NCBI RefSeq assembly: GCF_003952465.1
Contig: NZ_CP034448.1
Span: 4,627,001-4,691,000, forward strand
DNA: 64,000 nucleotides
Direction: 5' to 3'
Origin: Mesorhizobium sp. M1B.F.Ca.ET.045.04.1.1
GTDB taxonomy: Bacteria; Pseudomonadota; Alphaproteobacteria; Rhizobiales; Rhizobiaceae
Shown here: positions 52,567 to 62,998 of the stretch, piece by piece
Layout: each line of letters begins with the position of its first letter
Numbering within the stretch: the first letter of the stretch is position 1
Program-made: the position numbers and the translations under genes
The notes under the pieces: model-generated
Seen by the model: the letters and a program-made list of their open reading frames with translations, nothing else
The model's database searches: none
What the model was told of the DNA's origin: nothing

Positions 52567-53175
52567 CTAGTCCGGGCAGTGCCGCGGGATATGCACCCGC
52601 CGCCAGCGGGTCGAGCCTTCCCGCACCACCACGCGATGCGCTACCGTCCGGTATGAGGGCGGGATTTCCGCGATGCGCCGCCGCTCAGGCCGCACCAGCA
52701 CCTCGCGGGCAACGCCTTCATATTCCGCCGGAAGGACGACGCGCCGGACGCGCTCGGGCTCGACGATCACGGTTTCGGCAACCCGTGCGTAGCGGGCCTT
52801 GCGCCACACCTTGCACAGCACCTTGCGGCCATGGATGACGCGCCATTCCCAGGCGTAGCCGCCATCGTCGACCTTGACCGTGTGGTAGACGGTGCGCGTG
52901 ACGGCTGGCACGACCTCATAGGCGACGCGGGGCGGGGCGATCTGCTCCAAGCCTTCGCTCGTGCCGTAAATCGGCGGGTCGTAGTCGACGATCTGGCCGC
53001 CGGGGCTCACCATCACGTCTTCGTAGACGGTGTCGTAAAGCGCAGGCCGGCGCACCGGCTCGTAGCATTCGAGCGTACGGCCGCCGGCGGCGGTTTGCGA
53101 CACGGTGGCAAGCATTGCGAGGCTGGCTGTGGCGAGCGATGCGGAGCTCTTGCGAATGGAACTCTGGCGAAACAT
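52567..53175 (-). CDS. Secreted protein of unknown function, repeat-like beta segments
   Basis: A 202-residue protein with an N-terminal signal-like segment (SLATASLAMLATVSQTAAGG). The mature part is built of similar valine- and arginine-rich segments: ETVIVEPERVRRVVLPAEYEGVAREVLVRPERRRIAEIPPSYRTVAHRVVVREGSTRWRR gives three VxVxPERxR-like units, and an earlier VYHTVKV resembles them. There is no known family. Fold inferred as repeated beta strands. GGGGGGAATG stands before ATG 53175. Its 3' end is duplicated 1.1 kb away. Confidence 0.75.
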   Translation of the reverse strand: MFRQSSIRKSSASLATASLAMLATVSQTAAGGRTLECYEPVRRPALYDTVYEDVMVSPGGQIVDYDPPIYGTSEGLEQIAPPRVAYEVVPAVTRTVYHTVKVDDGGYAWEWRVIHGRKVLCKVWRKARYARVAETVIVEPERVRRVVLPAEYEGVAREVLVRPERRRIAEIPPSYRTVAHRVVVREGSTRWRRVHIPRHCPD

Positions 53176-53507
53176 GACATTCCCCCCGTTGAAAAATGAC
53201 GCCGGTTCAACGCAGGAGTGTATCGGAAGGTCCGCCGCCGGACAGGGATTTCAGGGCTTGTCGTTAAGCAGGGCGGTTAAGAAACTGCTACCTTGGCGTC
53301 ACGCTCTCCGATCTCGGATATTTTTCAGGCGCAACCGCCGGCATTCCTTTGGGCCGAGGCGCTTGATTCGACTTAACCAGATGGCTAGGAGGGGCGGCCT
53401 TGCGCTAGGGTGAGCCGACATCCTATTTAGGACCTAACGATCCAGAACCGATTCCGCCCAATTTCTCATATTTAATGGCGCCGGAATCCATCCAATAAGG
53501 GTAGTCC
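53176..53507. other. 332-base upstream region of clpP
   Basis: Divergent space between the secreted protein gene and clpP. It holds a heat-shock-like promoter candidate (separate entry), no repeats and no open frame that looks coding. Confidence 0.5.
53399..53431 (+). promoter_or_regulatory. Candidate sigma-32-type promoter of clpP
   Basis: CTTG at 53399-53402 and CCTATTTAGG at 53422-53431. The second box matches the alphaproteobacterial heat-shock pattern CYTATNTNNG exactly; the spacer is 19 bases, one more than the usual 17-18. It lies about 75 bases upstream of the clpP start. Confidence 0.45.
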
Positions 53508-54137
53508 ATGAAGAACCCCGTCGAAACCTACATGAACCTCGTTCCGATGGTGGTCGAACAGACCAATCGCGGCGAGCGCGCCTACGACATCTTCTCCCGC
53601 CTCTTGAAGGAACGCATCATCTTCATCACCGGCCCGGTCGAAGACGGCATGGCGACGCTGGTTTGTGCACAGCTTTTGTTCCTCGAGGCGGAGAACCCCA
53701 AGAAGGAAATCAACCTGTACATCAACTCGCCGGGCGGTGTCGTAACCTCGGGAATGGCGATCTACGACACCATGCAGTTCATCAAGCCTGCCGTGTCGAC
53801 GCTCTGCATCGGCCAGGCGGCCTCGATGGGCTCGCTGCTGCTGTGCGCCGGCCACAAGGACATGCGCTTTGCCACGCCGAACGCGCGCATCATGGTCCAT
53901 CAGCCGTCCGGCGGCTTCCAGGGTCAGGCTTCGGACATCGAACGTCATGCGCAGGACATCATCAAGCTGAAGCGCCGCTTGAACGAGGTCTATGTCAAGC
54001 ATACCGGCAAGAGCTATGACGAGATCGAGCGGACGCTCGACCGCGACCACTTTATGACCGCCGACGAGGCCAAGGACTTTGGTCTGATCGACAAGGTCAT
54101 CACGACGCGCGAGCTGGGCGAAACCGCCGCCGCGTAG
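53508..54137 (+). CDS. clpP: ATP-dependent Clp protease proteolytic subunit
   Basis: A 209-residue serine peptidase forming the ClpP barrel used by ClpX and ClpA. Catalytic triad: S106 in GQAASMGSLLL, H131 in MVHQPSGG, D180 in DRDHFM. The N-terminal ETYMNLVPMVVEQTNRGERAYDIFSRLL and the INSPGGVV loop are typical. Upstream of clpX on the same strand, 296 bases apart, with a heat-shock-like promoter. Length normal. Confidence 0.98.
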   Translation: MKNPVETYMNLVPMVVEQTNRGERAYDIFSRLLKERIIFITGPVEDGMATLVCAQLLFLEAENPKKEINLYINSPGGVVTSGMAIYDTMQFIKPAVSTLCIGQAASMGSLLLCAGHKDMRFATPNARIMVHQPSGGFQGQASDIERHAQDIIKLKRRLNEVYVKHTGKSYDEIERTLDRDHFMTADEAKDFGLIDKVITTRELGETAAA

Positions 54138-54433
54138 GCTCTGATTGGCAGCTGAATGGCGGGATAACGCGCTTTTGGCGCGGCTTGCGGCATTTCGGCC
54201 ACAATTGCCTGTTCCCTCAAAGGTCGGGATTGCCTACGTTAAGGCTATGTTGATTTTCGACGGCTTAGCTTTGCATGGGGTTGCTGCGAATCATTGTCGC
54301 GTTTTCTGATTTGGGTTTCGTACGGAATGCGCTGTGTGAGCCGGAACACTGGCGGTGGCGGATTCCCGCGATAGATTGGTGAGACGCCCATGCAGCCAGA
54401 CGATCGGCAGGCAGGCGGTGAAAGGACAGAAAA

Positions 54434-55708
54434 ATGAGCAAGGTCAGCAACAACGGCGGTGATTCAAAGAACACGCTTTATTGCTCGTTTTGCGGCAAAA
54501 GCCAGCACGAAGTGCGCAAGCTGATTGCCGGTCCGACGGTTTTCATCTGCGACGAATGCGTCGAGCTCTGCATGGACATCATCCGCGAGGAGAACAAGAC
54601 CTCGATGGTGAAGTCGCGCGAGGGCGTGCCGACCCCGCAGGAGATCCTCAAGGTCCTCGACGACTATGTCATCGGCCAGCCCTACGCCAAGCGGGTGCTG
54701 TCGGTAGCCGTCCATAACCACTACAAGCGTCTTGCGCATGCGGGCAAGAACAACGACGTCGAGCTGGCGAAGTCGAACATCCTGCTGATCGGTCCGACCG
54801 GCTGCGGCAAGACGCTGCTAGCGCAGACGCTCGCCCGCATCATCGATGTGCCCTTCACCATGGCCGACGCCACGACGCTCACCGAAGCCGGCTATGTCGG
54901 CGAGGACGTCGAGAACATCATCCTGAAGCTGTTGCAGTCGGCCGACTACAATGTCGAGCGCGCCCAGCGCGGCATCGTCTATATCGACGAGATCGACAAG
55001 ATCTCGCGCAAGTCCGACAACCCCTCGATCACCCGCGACGTGTCGGGCGAGGGCGTGCAGCAGGCGCTTCTGAAGATCATGGAAGGCACGGTCGCTTCCG
55101 TGCCGCCGCAGGGCGGCCGCAAGCATCCGCAGCAGGAGTTCCTGCAGGTCGACACCGCCAACATCCTGTTCATCTGCGGCGGCGCCTTTGCCGGCCTCGA
55201 CAAGATCATCTCGGATCGCGGCCGTAAGACCTCGATCGGTTTCGGCGCCACGGTGGCCTCGCCCGAGGATCGCCGCACCGGCGACCTGTTCCGCCAGGTC
55301 GAGCCCGAGGATTTGCTGAAATTCGGCCTGATCCCCGAATTCGTCGGCCGTCTGCCTGTGCTGGCGACGCTCGAGGACCTCGACGAGCCGGCGCTGATCC
55401 AGATCCTGACCGAGCCGAAGAACGCGCTGGTCAAGCAGTATCAGCGGCTGTTCGAGATGGAGAATGTGGATCTCACCTTCCACGAGAACGCGCTTTCGGC
55501 GATCGCCAAGCGCGCCATCGAGCGCAAGACCGGCGCGCGCGGCCTGCGCTCGATCATGGAAGCGATCCTGCTAGACACCATGTTCGAGCTGCCGGCGCTG
55601 GAAGGCGTGCGCGAGGTGGTGATCTCGGAAGAGGTGGTCTCGGGTAATGCCAGGCCGCTCTACATCTATTCCGAGCAGAAGGAAAAGAAGGGCAATGTCA
55701 GCGCCTGA
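54434..55708 (+). CDS. clpX: Clp protease ATP-binding subunit ClpX
   Basis: A 424-residue AAA+ unfoldase that feeds tagged proteins to ClpP. The N-terminal zinc finger is YCSFCGKSQHEVRKL..FICDECVELC with four cysteines. Walker A is GPTGCGKTLLAQTL, Walker B YIDEIDKI, the pore loop lies in TEAGYVGEDVE, and the ClpP-contact region RTGDLFRQ and sensor segments follow; GARGLRS contains the sensor 2 arginine. AAAGGACAG precedes the ATG. A hairpin terminator follows. Confidence 0.98.
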   Translation: MSKVSNNGGDSKNTLYCSFCGKSQHEVRKLIAGPTVFICDECVELCMDIIREENKTSMVKSREGVPTPQEILKVLDDYVIGQPYAKRVLSVAVHNHYKRLAHAGKNNDVELAKSNILLIGPTGCGKTLLAQTLARIIDVPFTMADATTLTEAGYVGEDVENIILKLLQSADYNVERAQRGIVYIDEIDKISRKSDNPSITRDVSGEGVQQALLKIMEGTVASVPPQGGRKHPQQEFLQVDTANILFICGGAFAGLDKIISDRGRKTSIGFGATVASPEDRRTGDLFRQVEPEDLLKFGLIPEFVGRLPVLATLEDLDEPALIQILTEPKNALVKQYQRLFEMENVDLTFHENALSAIAKRAIERKTGARGLRSIMEAILLDTMFELPALEGVREVVISEEVVSGNARPLYIYSEQKEKKGNVSA

Positions 55709-55738
55709 CATGGCAGCTGACTCGACATTTTTTCATGG

Positions 55739-55765
55739 AACGGCGCCCGCGTGGCGCCGTTTTGC
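55739..55765 (+). terminator. Terminator of clpX
   Basis: AACGGCGCC-CGCGT-GGCGCCGTT, nine base pairs, followed by TTG, 31 bases after the clpX stop. Confidence 0.7.
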
Positions 55766-55983
55766 TGTGAAGGGGTATCGGCAGGTGACGGAGTGGATGA
55801 GCGGACCATGTTAACCCTTGATCTTTGCCCCGCCCGCATCCACCTAACAGCGGAAGGCCGAAGCGCCGAATTCTGTGCTGTAAAACTCCCGTCACAAACG
55901 GTGGTAGGCGGAACGACACTCGGTCGTTAATATGAGATTCGCGGTTGGCTAAAATTAGCGGCCGCGACATGAAAGGTTGGACA

Positions 55984-58395
<2,412 letters not shown>

Positions 58396-58427
58396 AATGT
58401 TCTAACGTTGCAGCGCACAAAGAGAGA

Positions 58428-58451
58428 GCCGGGCTTCCAGCCCGGCTTTTT
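58428..58451 (+). terminator. Terminator of lon
   Basis: GCCGGGC-TTCCA-GCCCGGC followed by TTTTTC, about 33 bases after the lon stop. A classic intrinsic terminator. Confidence 0.88.
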
Positions 58452-58590
58452 CATGTGAAAAATCTCCGAAAAAGTGCAGAAAAGCCCGGAATTCTGCGGT
58501 TTTCGGCTTGGGTTCCTCAACGCTTCTTTCTAAAGTCCGTTTCCTGCCGGATGAGTCGTAGTTCCGGTTTTCTCATGGAAGGGAATTTTG

Positions 58591-58863
58591 ATGAACAAGA
58601 ACGAACTGGTGTCCGCTGTCGCCGACTCCGCAAGCATTTCGAAGGCTGATGCGCAGTCCGCCGTCGATGCGGTGTTCTCCGTGATCACTGGCGAACTGAA
58701 GAAGGGCGGCGATGTCCGGCTTGTCGGCTTCGGAAATTTCACCGTGTCAAAACGCGCTGCTTCGACCGGCCGCAATCCGCAGACCGGCGCGGAAGTGAAG
58801 ATTCCGGCGCGCACCGTGCCGAAGTTCTCGGCCGGCAAGGGCCTCAAGGACGCGGTCAACTAA
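58591..58863 (+). CDS. hupB: DNA-binding protein HU (HupB)
   Basis: A 90-residue histone-like protein that bends and compacts DNA. MNKNELVSAVADSASISKADAQSAVDAVF opens the dimerisation helices; GFGNFTVSKRAASTGRNPQTGAEVKIPARTVPKFSAGKGLKDAVN contains the beta-arm with the conserved RNPQTG. GGAAGGGA lies upstream. Downstream of lon but separated by a strong terminator, so probably with its own promoter. Confidence 0.97.
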   Translation: MNKNELVSAVADSASISKADAQSAVDAVFSVITGELKKGGDVRLVGFGNFTVSKRAASTGRNPQTGAEVKIPARTVPKFSAGKGLKDAVN

Positions 58864-58890
58864 GACCTTTTTTCTTTATCAGAAAAGCCA

Positions 58891-58916
58891 GAAAAGCCGG
58901 GCTTGCCCGGCTTTTC
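58891..58916. terminator. Terminator between hupB and the convergent aldo/keto reductase gene
   Basis: GAAAAGCCGGGC-TT-GCCCGGCTTTTC: a 12-bp stem with A-tract on one side and T-tract on the other, so it can end transcription from both strands. Confidence 0.88.
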
Positions 58917-58946
58917 TTTTGCCCTGCGGCGGCAGGATATCTGCAG

Positions 58947-59969
58947 TCAGGCGGTCGGCGCGTCGGCGCGCATCAGGCCTTCCTGCTTGAGATCCGCCCA
59001 CAGGGCCGCCGGGATCTTGACGTCAAGCAGCGCGCGATTGCTTTCGACCTCGGCCGGCCGCTGGCCGCCGGGGATCACCGACATCACGGATGGATGCTGC
59101 AGCGGGAACTGCAATGCGGCCTCGATCAGCCGCACGCCATGGCGCTTGCAGACCGCCTCGATGCGCGCCACGCGGTCCAGCACGTCCTTTGGCGCCTCGG
59201 TGTAGTTATAGAAAGCGCCAGGCTTCGGCCCCGTCGCCAGGATGCCGGAATTGTAAGGGCCGCCGAGAACGATGCCGATGCCGCGCTTTTCGCAGAGCGG
59301 CAGGAACGAGCCCAGCGCTTCCTGCTCGAGCAGCGTATAGCGGCCAGCAAGCAGGAAGAGGTCGAAATCGCCACGCTCTGCGAGCGTCTGGCAGACCTGC
59401 CACTCGTTGATGCCGCCGCCGAAGGCCTTGATCACGCCCTGGTCGCGCAGCGAAAGCAGCCCGTAATAGCCAGAGGACATGAATTCCTCGATGCGCAGGT
59501 CCGACGCCTCCTTGCTGCCATGGGTGAAGATGTCGACATCGTGCACGTAGAGGATGTCGATACGATCGACGCCGAGACGCTCCAGCGAGGCCTCGAAGGA
59601 TCGCATCACGCCGTCATAGCTGTAGTCGTAGACTTCCCTGCGCGAGGGTGTGTCGAAGAACTTGCCGATGCCGGTGCGCTGGTCGGGCGGGCAGACGCGC
59701 ATGATGCGACCGACCTTGCTCGACAGCACGTAGTCATCCCGCTTCTTGCCGCGCAGGAAGGGGTTGAGCCGGGTTTCCGACAGGCCGAGGCCATAGAGAG
59801 GCGCGGTGTCGAAGTAGCGGCAGCCGGTCTCCCATGCCACCTCCAGCGTGGCATGGGCGTCCTCATCGGAGACGGCGCGGTAGAGGTTGCCGAGCGGCGC
59901 GGTGCCGAAGCCGAGCTCGGTGAAGGTGATGCCGCCATTGCCGATGCGGTCGAAATGCCGTGTCTTCAT
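58947..59969 (-). CDS. Aldo/keto reductase, aldose 1-dehydrogenase type
   Basis: A 340-residue TIM-barrel oxidoreductase. The tetrad is placed as D of RYFDTAPLYG, Y of the same motif, K of LSSKVGRIM and H of DILYVHDVD. The long insertion (YDYSYDGVMRSFEASLERLGVDRIDILYVHD) and the AFNYTEAPKDVLDRVARIE region match the COG0667 subgroup that includes D-threo-aldose (L-fucose) 1-dehydrogenase and pyridoxal dehydrogenase. Divergent from a SIS-creatininase pair across 152 bases, suggesting a common sugar pathway. Start has no strong ribosome site. Confidence 0.88.
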   Translation of the reverse strand: MKTRHFDRIGNGGITFTELGFGTAPLGNLYRAVSDEDAHATLEVAWETGCRYFDTAPLYGLGLSETRLNPFLRGKKRDDYVLSSKVGRIMRVCPPDQRTGIGKFFDTPSRREVYDYSYDGVMRSFEASLERLGVDRIDILYVHDVDIFTHGSKEASDLRIEEFMSSGYYGLLSLRDQGVIKAFGGGINEWQVCQTLAERGDFDLFLLAGRYTLLEQEALGSFLPLCEKRGIGIVLGGPYNSGILATGPKPGAFYNYTEAPKDVLDRVARIEAVCKRHGVRLIEAALQFPLQHPSVMSVIPGGQRPAEVESNRALLDVKIPAALWADLKQEGLMRADAPTA

Positions 59970-60121
59970 AGCTCACGATGTCCCGGATTGATTTGTCTGA
60001 CATGACACTATCACGCTGGCGGTACAGCAAAAGCGCCGAGGCTCCTTGGACGCAAATTTTCGCGGTGATAGCATGAACAAAATCAAGTGTTTCCAACCTT
60101 CGGCAGACAGGACGAATTGAC

Positions 60122-60688
60122 ATGACGCAAGCCGGGTCGGAGATATTCGAGATCGCGCTGGACGAGCTTGGCGCCGTGGTGAGGCGCGTCGATGACGGCC
60201 GGGTGGACGCCGCCTGCGAAATGCTTGCCGGCGCCGGCAAGATCGTCGTCTATGGCTGCGGCCGCGAAGCGCTGCAGGTCAAAGGCTTCGCCATGCGGCT
60301 CCACCATCTCGGCCTGCCTGTCGCGGTGGTCGGGGACATGACCACGCCGCCGCTCGCGCAGGGCGATGTCTTGCTTGCGAGTTCCGGGCCGGGCGAGACC
60401 ACCACCGTTCTCGCCTTGATGCGGGTGGCCCGCGCGGCCGGCGCCAAGGTGCTGCTGCTGACGGCCGAACCGGCCGGCAGCGCGGCGAAGCTCGCCGACT
60501 TCACGCTGCTCGTTCCGGCCCAGACCATGGCCAGCGACCAGGGCGCGGCAAAAACTTCGGTGCTGCCGATGGGCTCGCTGTTCGAAGGGGCGCTGTTCCT
60601 GCTGTTCGAGGTGATGGTGCTGAAGCTCAAGGCGCTGACCGGCGCGACGGCGGAGGCAATGCGCGCCCGGCACACCAACATGGAGTAG
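60122..60688 (+). CDS. SIS-domain sugar isomerase-like protein (HxlB-type)
   Basis: A 188-residue single SIS domain. The phosphosugar-binding pattern is GAGKIVVYGCGREALQVKGFAMRLHHLG and DVLLASSGPGETTTV, with the SGxGxT/S loop typical of 6-phospho-3-hexuloisomerase-like proteins. The substrate is uncertain. It ends four bases before the creatininase gene and is certainly in one operon with it. Divergent from an aldose dehydrogenase-like gene. Confidence 0.85.
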   Translation: MTQAGSEIFEIALDELGAVVRRVDDGRVDAACEMLAGAGKIVVYGCGREALQVKGFAMRLHHLGLPVAVVGDMTTPPLAQGDVLLASSGPGETTTVLALMRVARAAGAKVLLLTAEPAGSAAKLADFTLLVPAQTMASDQGAAKTSVLPMGSLFEGALFLLFEVMVLKLKALTGATAEAMRARHTNME

Positions 60689-60692
60689 GGAC

Positions 60693-61436
60693 ATGCGCTA
60701 CGAGCTGATGCTGCCGCACCAGATACGCAAGGCGATCGAGGGGAACTGGCTGGTCGCGCTGCCGCTCGGCGTGCTCGAATATCACGGCGAGCACATGGCG
60801 GTCGGCATGGACACTCTGGTGGTGATCAAAACCCTGGAATTGTTCGAGAAGGAGAGGGACATCGTCATCCTGCCGCCGTTCTACTATGGCGCGGCGAGCT
60901 ATGCCGTGGCGCCACCGGAAGGCAGCGGTTCGGTGCAGGTCGGCGGTCCGGTGCTGGCGCCCTTCGCCGAGGAGCTTTTCTACGGCCTGCTGCGCATCGG
61001 TTTCCGCAACATCCACGCCATCATCCATCACCAGACCGAGAATTTCGTTGCCGGCATGCCGACCGATCTCGCGTTTAAGACCGCCGGCCGTCAGGCGATC
61101 TTCCGCTTCCTGGAAATGGAGCGCGGCGAGGGCTGGTGGGGCTCCGACAAGATGGCCGACTACTATGCCGGCCATGCCCAGGGCGAGAACGTCTTCAACT
61201 GGGTGCAGGTGCATCCGCTGATGCCGGCCGCCATGAGCGGCAAATACCCGTTCGACCATGCCGGCATCGGCGAGACGTCGCTGATGCTGGCGCTATGCCC
61301 CGAAGCGGTGGATGCAGCCCATTTCGCGGACAATACCGGCTGGTACACGAAGAGCGCGCCGGAGGCGTCGGCCGAGCTCGGGCAAAAGGGCGTCGCCATG
61401 ATCCTGGAGCATTTGCGGACGACGCTTTCTGCCTAA
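60693..61436 (+). CDS. Creatininase-family amidohydrolase
   Basis: A 247-residue metal-dependent hydrolase. The metal ligands fit the family: E and H in GVLEYHGEHM, D in AVGMDT, HHQ in AIIHHQTENF and E in GIGETSLML. Some family members hydrolyse cyclic amides or act in sugar metabolism; true creatininase activity is not implied. It follows the SIS gene by four bases. Its TAA stop lies within a family A repeat. The pair, with the aldose dehydrogenase and two nearby sugar permeases, suggests a carbohydrate module. Confidence 0.85.
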   Translation: MRYELMLPHQIRKAIEGNWLVALPLGVLEYHGEHMAVGMDTLVVIKTLELFEKERDIVILPPFYYGAASYAVAPPEGSGSVQVGGPVLAPFAEELFYGLLRIGFRNIHAIIHHQTENFVAGMPTDLAFKTAGRQAIFRFLEMERGEGWWGSDKMADYYAGHAQGENVFNWVQVHPLMPAAMSGKYPFDHAGIGETSLMLALCPEAVDAAHFADNTGWYTKSAPEASAELGQKGVAMILEHLRTTLSA

Positions 61437-61538
61437 AGCGCGTCGCGATCTTTCAGATTCGCTCCATGCGCTTTAGGTTTTTGATTTTCGCATGTCTTTG
61501 TCCCGAAACCGGTTCCCACTTTCGGGAGACATGCTTTA
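61435..61538 (+). repeat. Interspersed repeat family A, copy 4
   Basis: TAAAGCGCGTCGCGATC.., GCGCTTTAGG, TTTTTGATTTTCGCATGTC, then CCCGAAACC..TTTCGGGAGACATGCTTTAG. Very close to the copy at 32685. The TAA of the creatininase gene is its first part. Confidence 0.88.
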
Positions 61539-61649
61539 GTCGGGTTCTTTTTGAAGGAGGATATCAGGAAGTCCTCTAACCAATATATTAGCAAGCCAGA
61601 ATAAGGTATATTGTAGCGCCAATTGTGCTCGGAGCCTCAGGGGCTTTCA

Positions 61650-62015
61650 GTGAACGCGGCCGGGATACGACGCGGAGCGAGGTTTGCAGGCGTAGTCGCC
61701 ACGGCTGCAGCGCTCCAGGATGTCTCTGCGTTTGCGCACAGCGCCGGCAGTGGCTGGACTTATCCGCCGGCCTGCTGTCACGGCGATTCAATGACAGGCG
61801 AATGCAGCAGTATCCCCAGCACCACTGTCACGCCAAGCCCGGATGGCTTCGTGATCATCCTGCGGCCGGGAGATCATCGGAAGGTCACTCACCAGAACCG
61901 CTATCTCGTTCCTTACGACAGTGTCATTCCGTCCGGTGATGACAACTTTCACATCTGCTTGCATCCGACCGAGGAGCACGAGAACTGCTTCTTTGCGCCA
62001 GCCGAAGCTATATAG
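61650..62015 (+). CDS. Small secreted rhizobial protein, GTG start
   Basis: About 121 residues. A signal peptide (RRGARFAGVVATAAALQDVSAFA) precedes a mature domain HSAGSGWTYPPACCHGDSMTGECSSIP with a CC pair and a C-terminal ICLHPTEEHENCFFAPAEAI. Proteins of this pattern recur in Mesorhizobium and relatives, with no known function; four cysteines may form disulfides. GTG 61650 follows an AGGGG ribosome site; an in-frame TTG at 61623 is the alternative. Convergent with the sugar permease gene. Confidence 0.72.
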   Translation: MNAAGIRRGARFAGVVATAAALQDVSAFAHSAGSGWTYPPACCHGDSMTGECSSIPSTTVTPSPDGFVIILRPGDHRKVTHQNRYLVPYDSVIPSGDDNFHICLHPTEEHENCFFAPAEAI

Positions 62016-62072
62016 CGGCGGACCAACCGGCCCGCTTTGGGCGACATGCGTGAGGTGTCGGTCGAGTCCTCG

Positions 62073-62990
62073 CTATTTCACCGAGCCCGCCGTCATGCCC
62101 ATGATGAGATAACGCTCGAGCGCGATGCCGATGATTGCCAGCGGCGCAATCGCCGCCGTGGCAAGGGCTGCCATCGACCACCAGTTGATGCCTTGCGAGC
62201 CGGTCTGGCTCGCCACCATGACGGGGATGGTCTTGGCATCGGTCGAGGTGAGAAGGGCAGCGAAGAAATACTCGTTCCAGCAGAGCACCATAGCCAGGAT
62301 GAAAGCGGCGACCATACCGGGAAGCGCGATCGGCATGACGATGCGGAAGAAGGCGCCCCAGATCGACAAGCCGTCGACCAGCGCCGCCTCCTCAAGCTCG
62401 ACGGGAATGGAGTTGAACTGGTCGCGCATGATCCAGATGACGATCGGCAGCACCATCAGCGTGTAGAGGAGCACGAGCCCGATGCGTGTGTCGAGCAGCG
62501 CCACTTCCCGGTAGAGCACCAGGAAAGGCAGCGCCAGCACGACCGGCGGCAGGATCAGCTGCGACAGGAAGAAGAAGGATATGTCCTCGTTCTTGAACCA
62601 GGCGAAGTGATAGCGGTAGCGGGTGAGGCCGTAGGCGGCGAGGCTGCCGATGACAATGGCGAGGCTCGATGCGCCGACCGAGGTGATGACCGAATTCATG
62701 AAGCGCTTGAGGAATTCGTCGCGCACGGTCGAGGTCTGGAAGATCGAATCCGGCGACAGGCCGAGCGAGCGCCAGCCTTTCCAGTCGGGCTGGAAGTCGA
62801 CAAAGGGGATGAGGTGCCCTTGCGTGACGTCGACCGCGGATTTGAAGGAGGTGGTGATGGTCCAGTAGATCGGGAACAGGCAGACGAAGGACCAGAACAC
62901 CAGCGCGCCATAGATGAAGACGCGGCTGGTGATGAAGCCCGCCGGTGAGCGGATCTCGGAAACGGTGTAGTCGGTGGTCTGGACGCTCAT
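62073..62990 (-). CDS. Carbohydrate ABC transporter permease (MalG-type)
   Basis: A 305-residue inner-membrane permease with six helices and the EAA loop EAALVDGLSIWGAFFRIVMPIALPG, which docks to the ATPase. The N-terminal FIYGALVFWSFVCLFPIYWTITTSFK and the C-terminal RYLIMGMTAGSVK are typical of sugar permeases of the MalG type. Follows the other permease after eight bases on the same strand. No binding protein or ATPase is seen in the window, presumably lying beyond the edge. Confidence 0.93.
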   Translation of the reverse strand: MSVQTTDYTVSEIRSPAGFITSRVFIYGALVFWSFVCLFPIYWTITTSFKSAVDVTQGHLIPFVDFQPDWKGWRSLGLSPDSIFQTSTVRDEFLKRFMNSVITSVGASSLAIVIGSLAAYGLTRYRYHFAWFKNEDISFFFLSQLILPPVVLALPFLVLYREVALLDTRIGLVLLYTLMVLPIVIWIMRDQFNSIPVELEEAALVDGLSIWGAFFRIVMPIALPGMVAAFILAMVLCWNEYFFAALLTSTDAKTIPVMVASQTGSQGINWWSMAALATAAIAPLAIIGIALERYLIMGMTAGSVK

Positions 62991-62998
62991 GATGCCGC

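Noticed and set aside
55815..55845. Heat-shock promoter for lon (CCCTTGAT then CATCCACC)
   Set aside because: The second box does not fit CYTATNT and the spacing is poor, so it was not listed as a feature.
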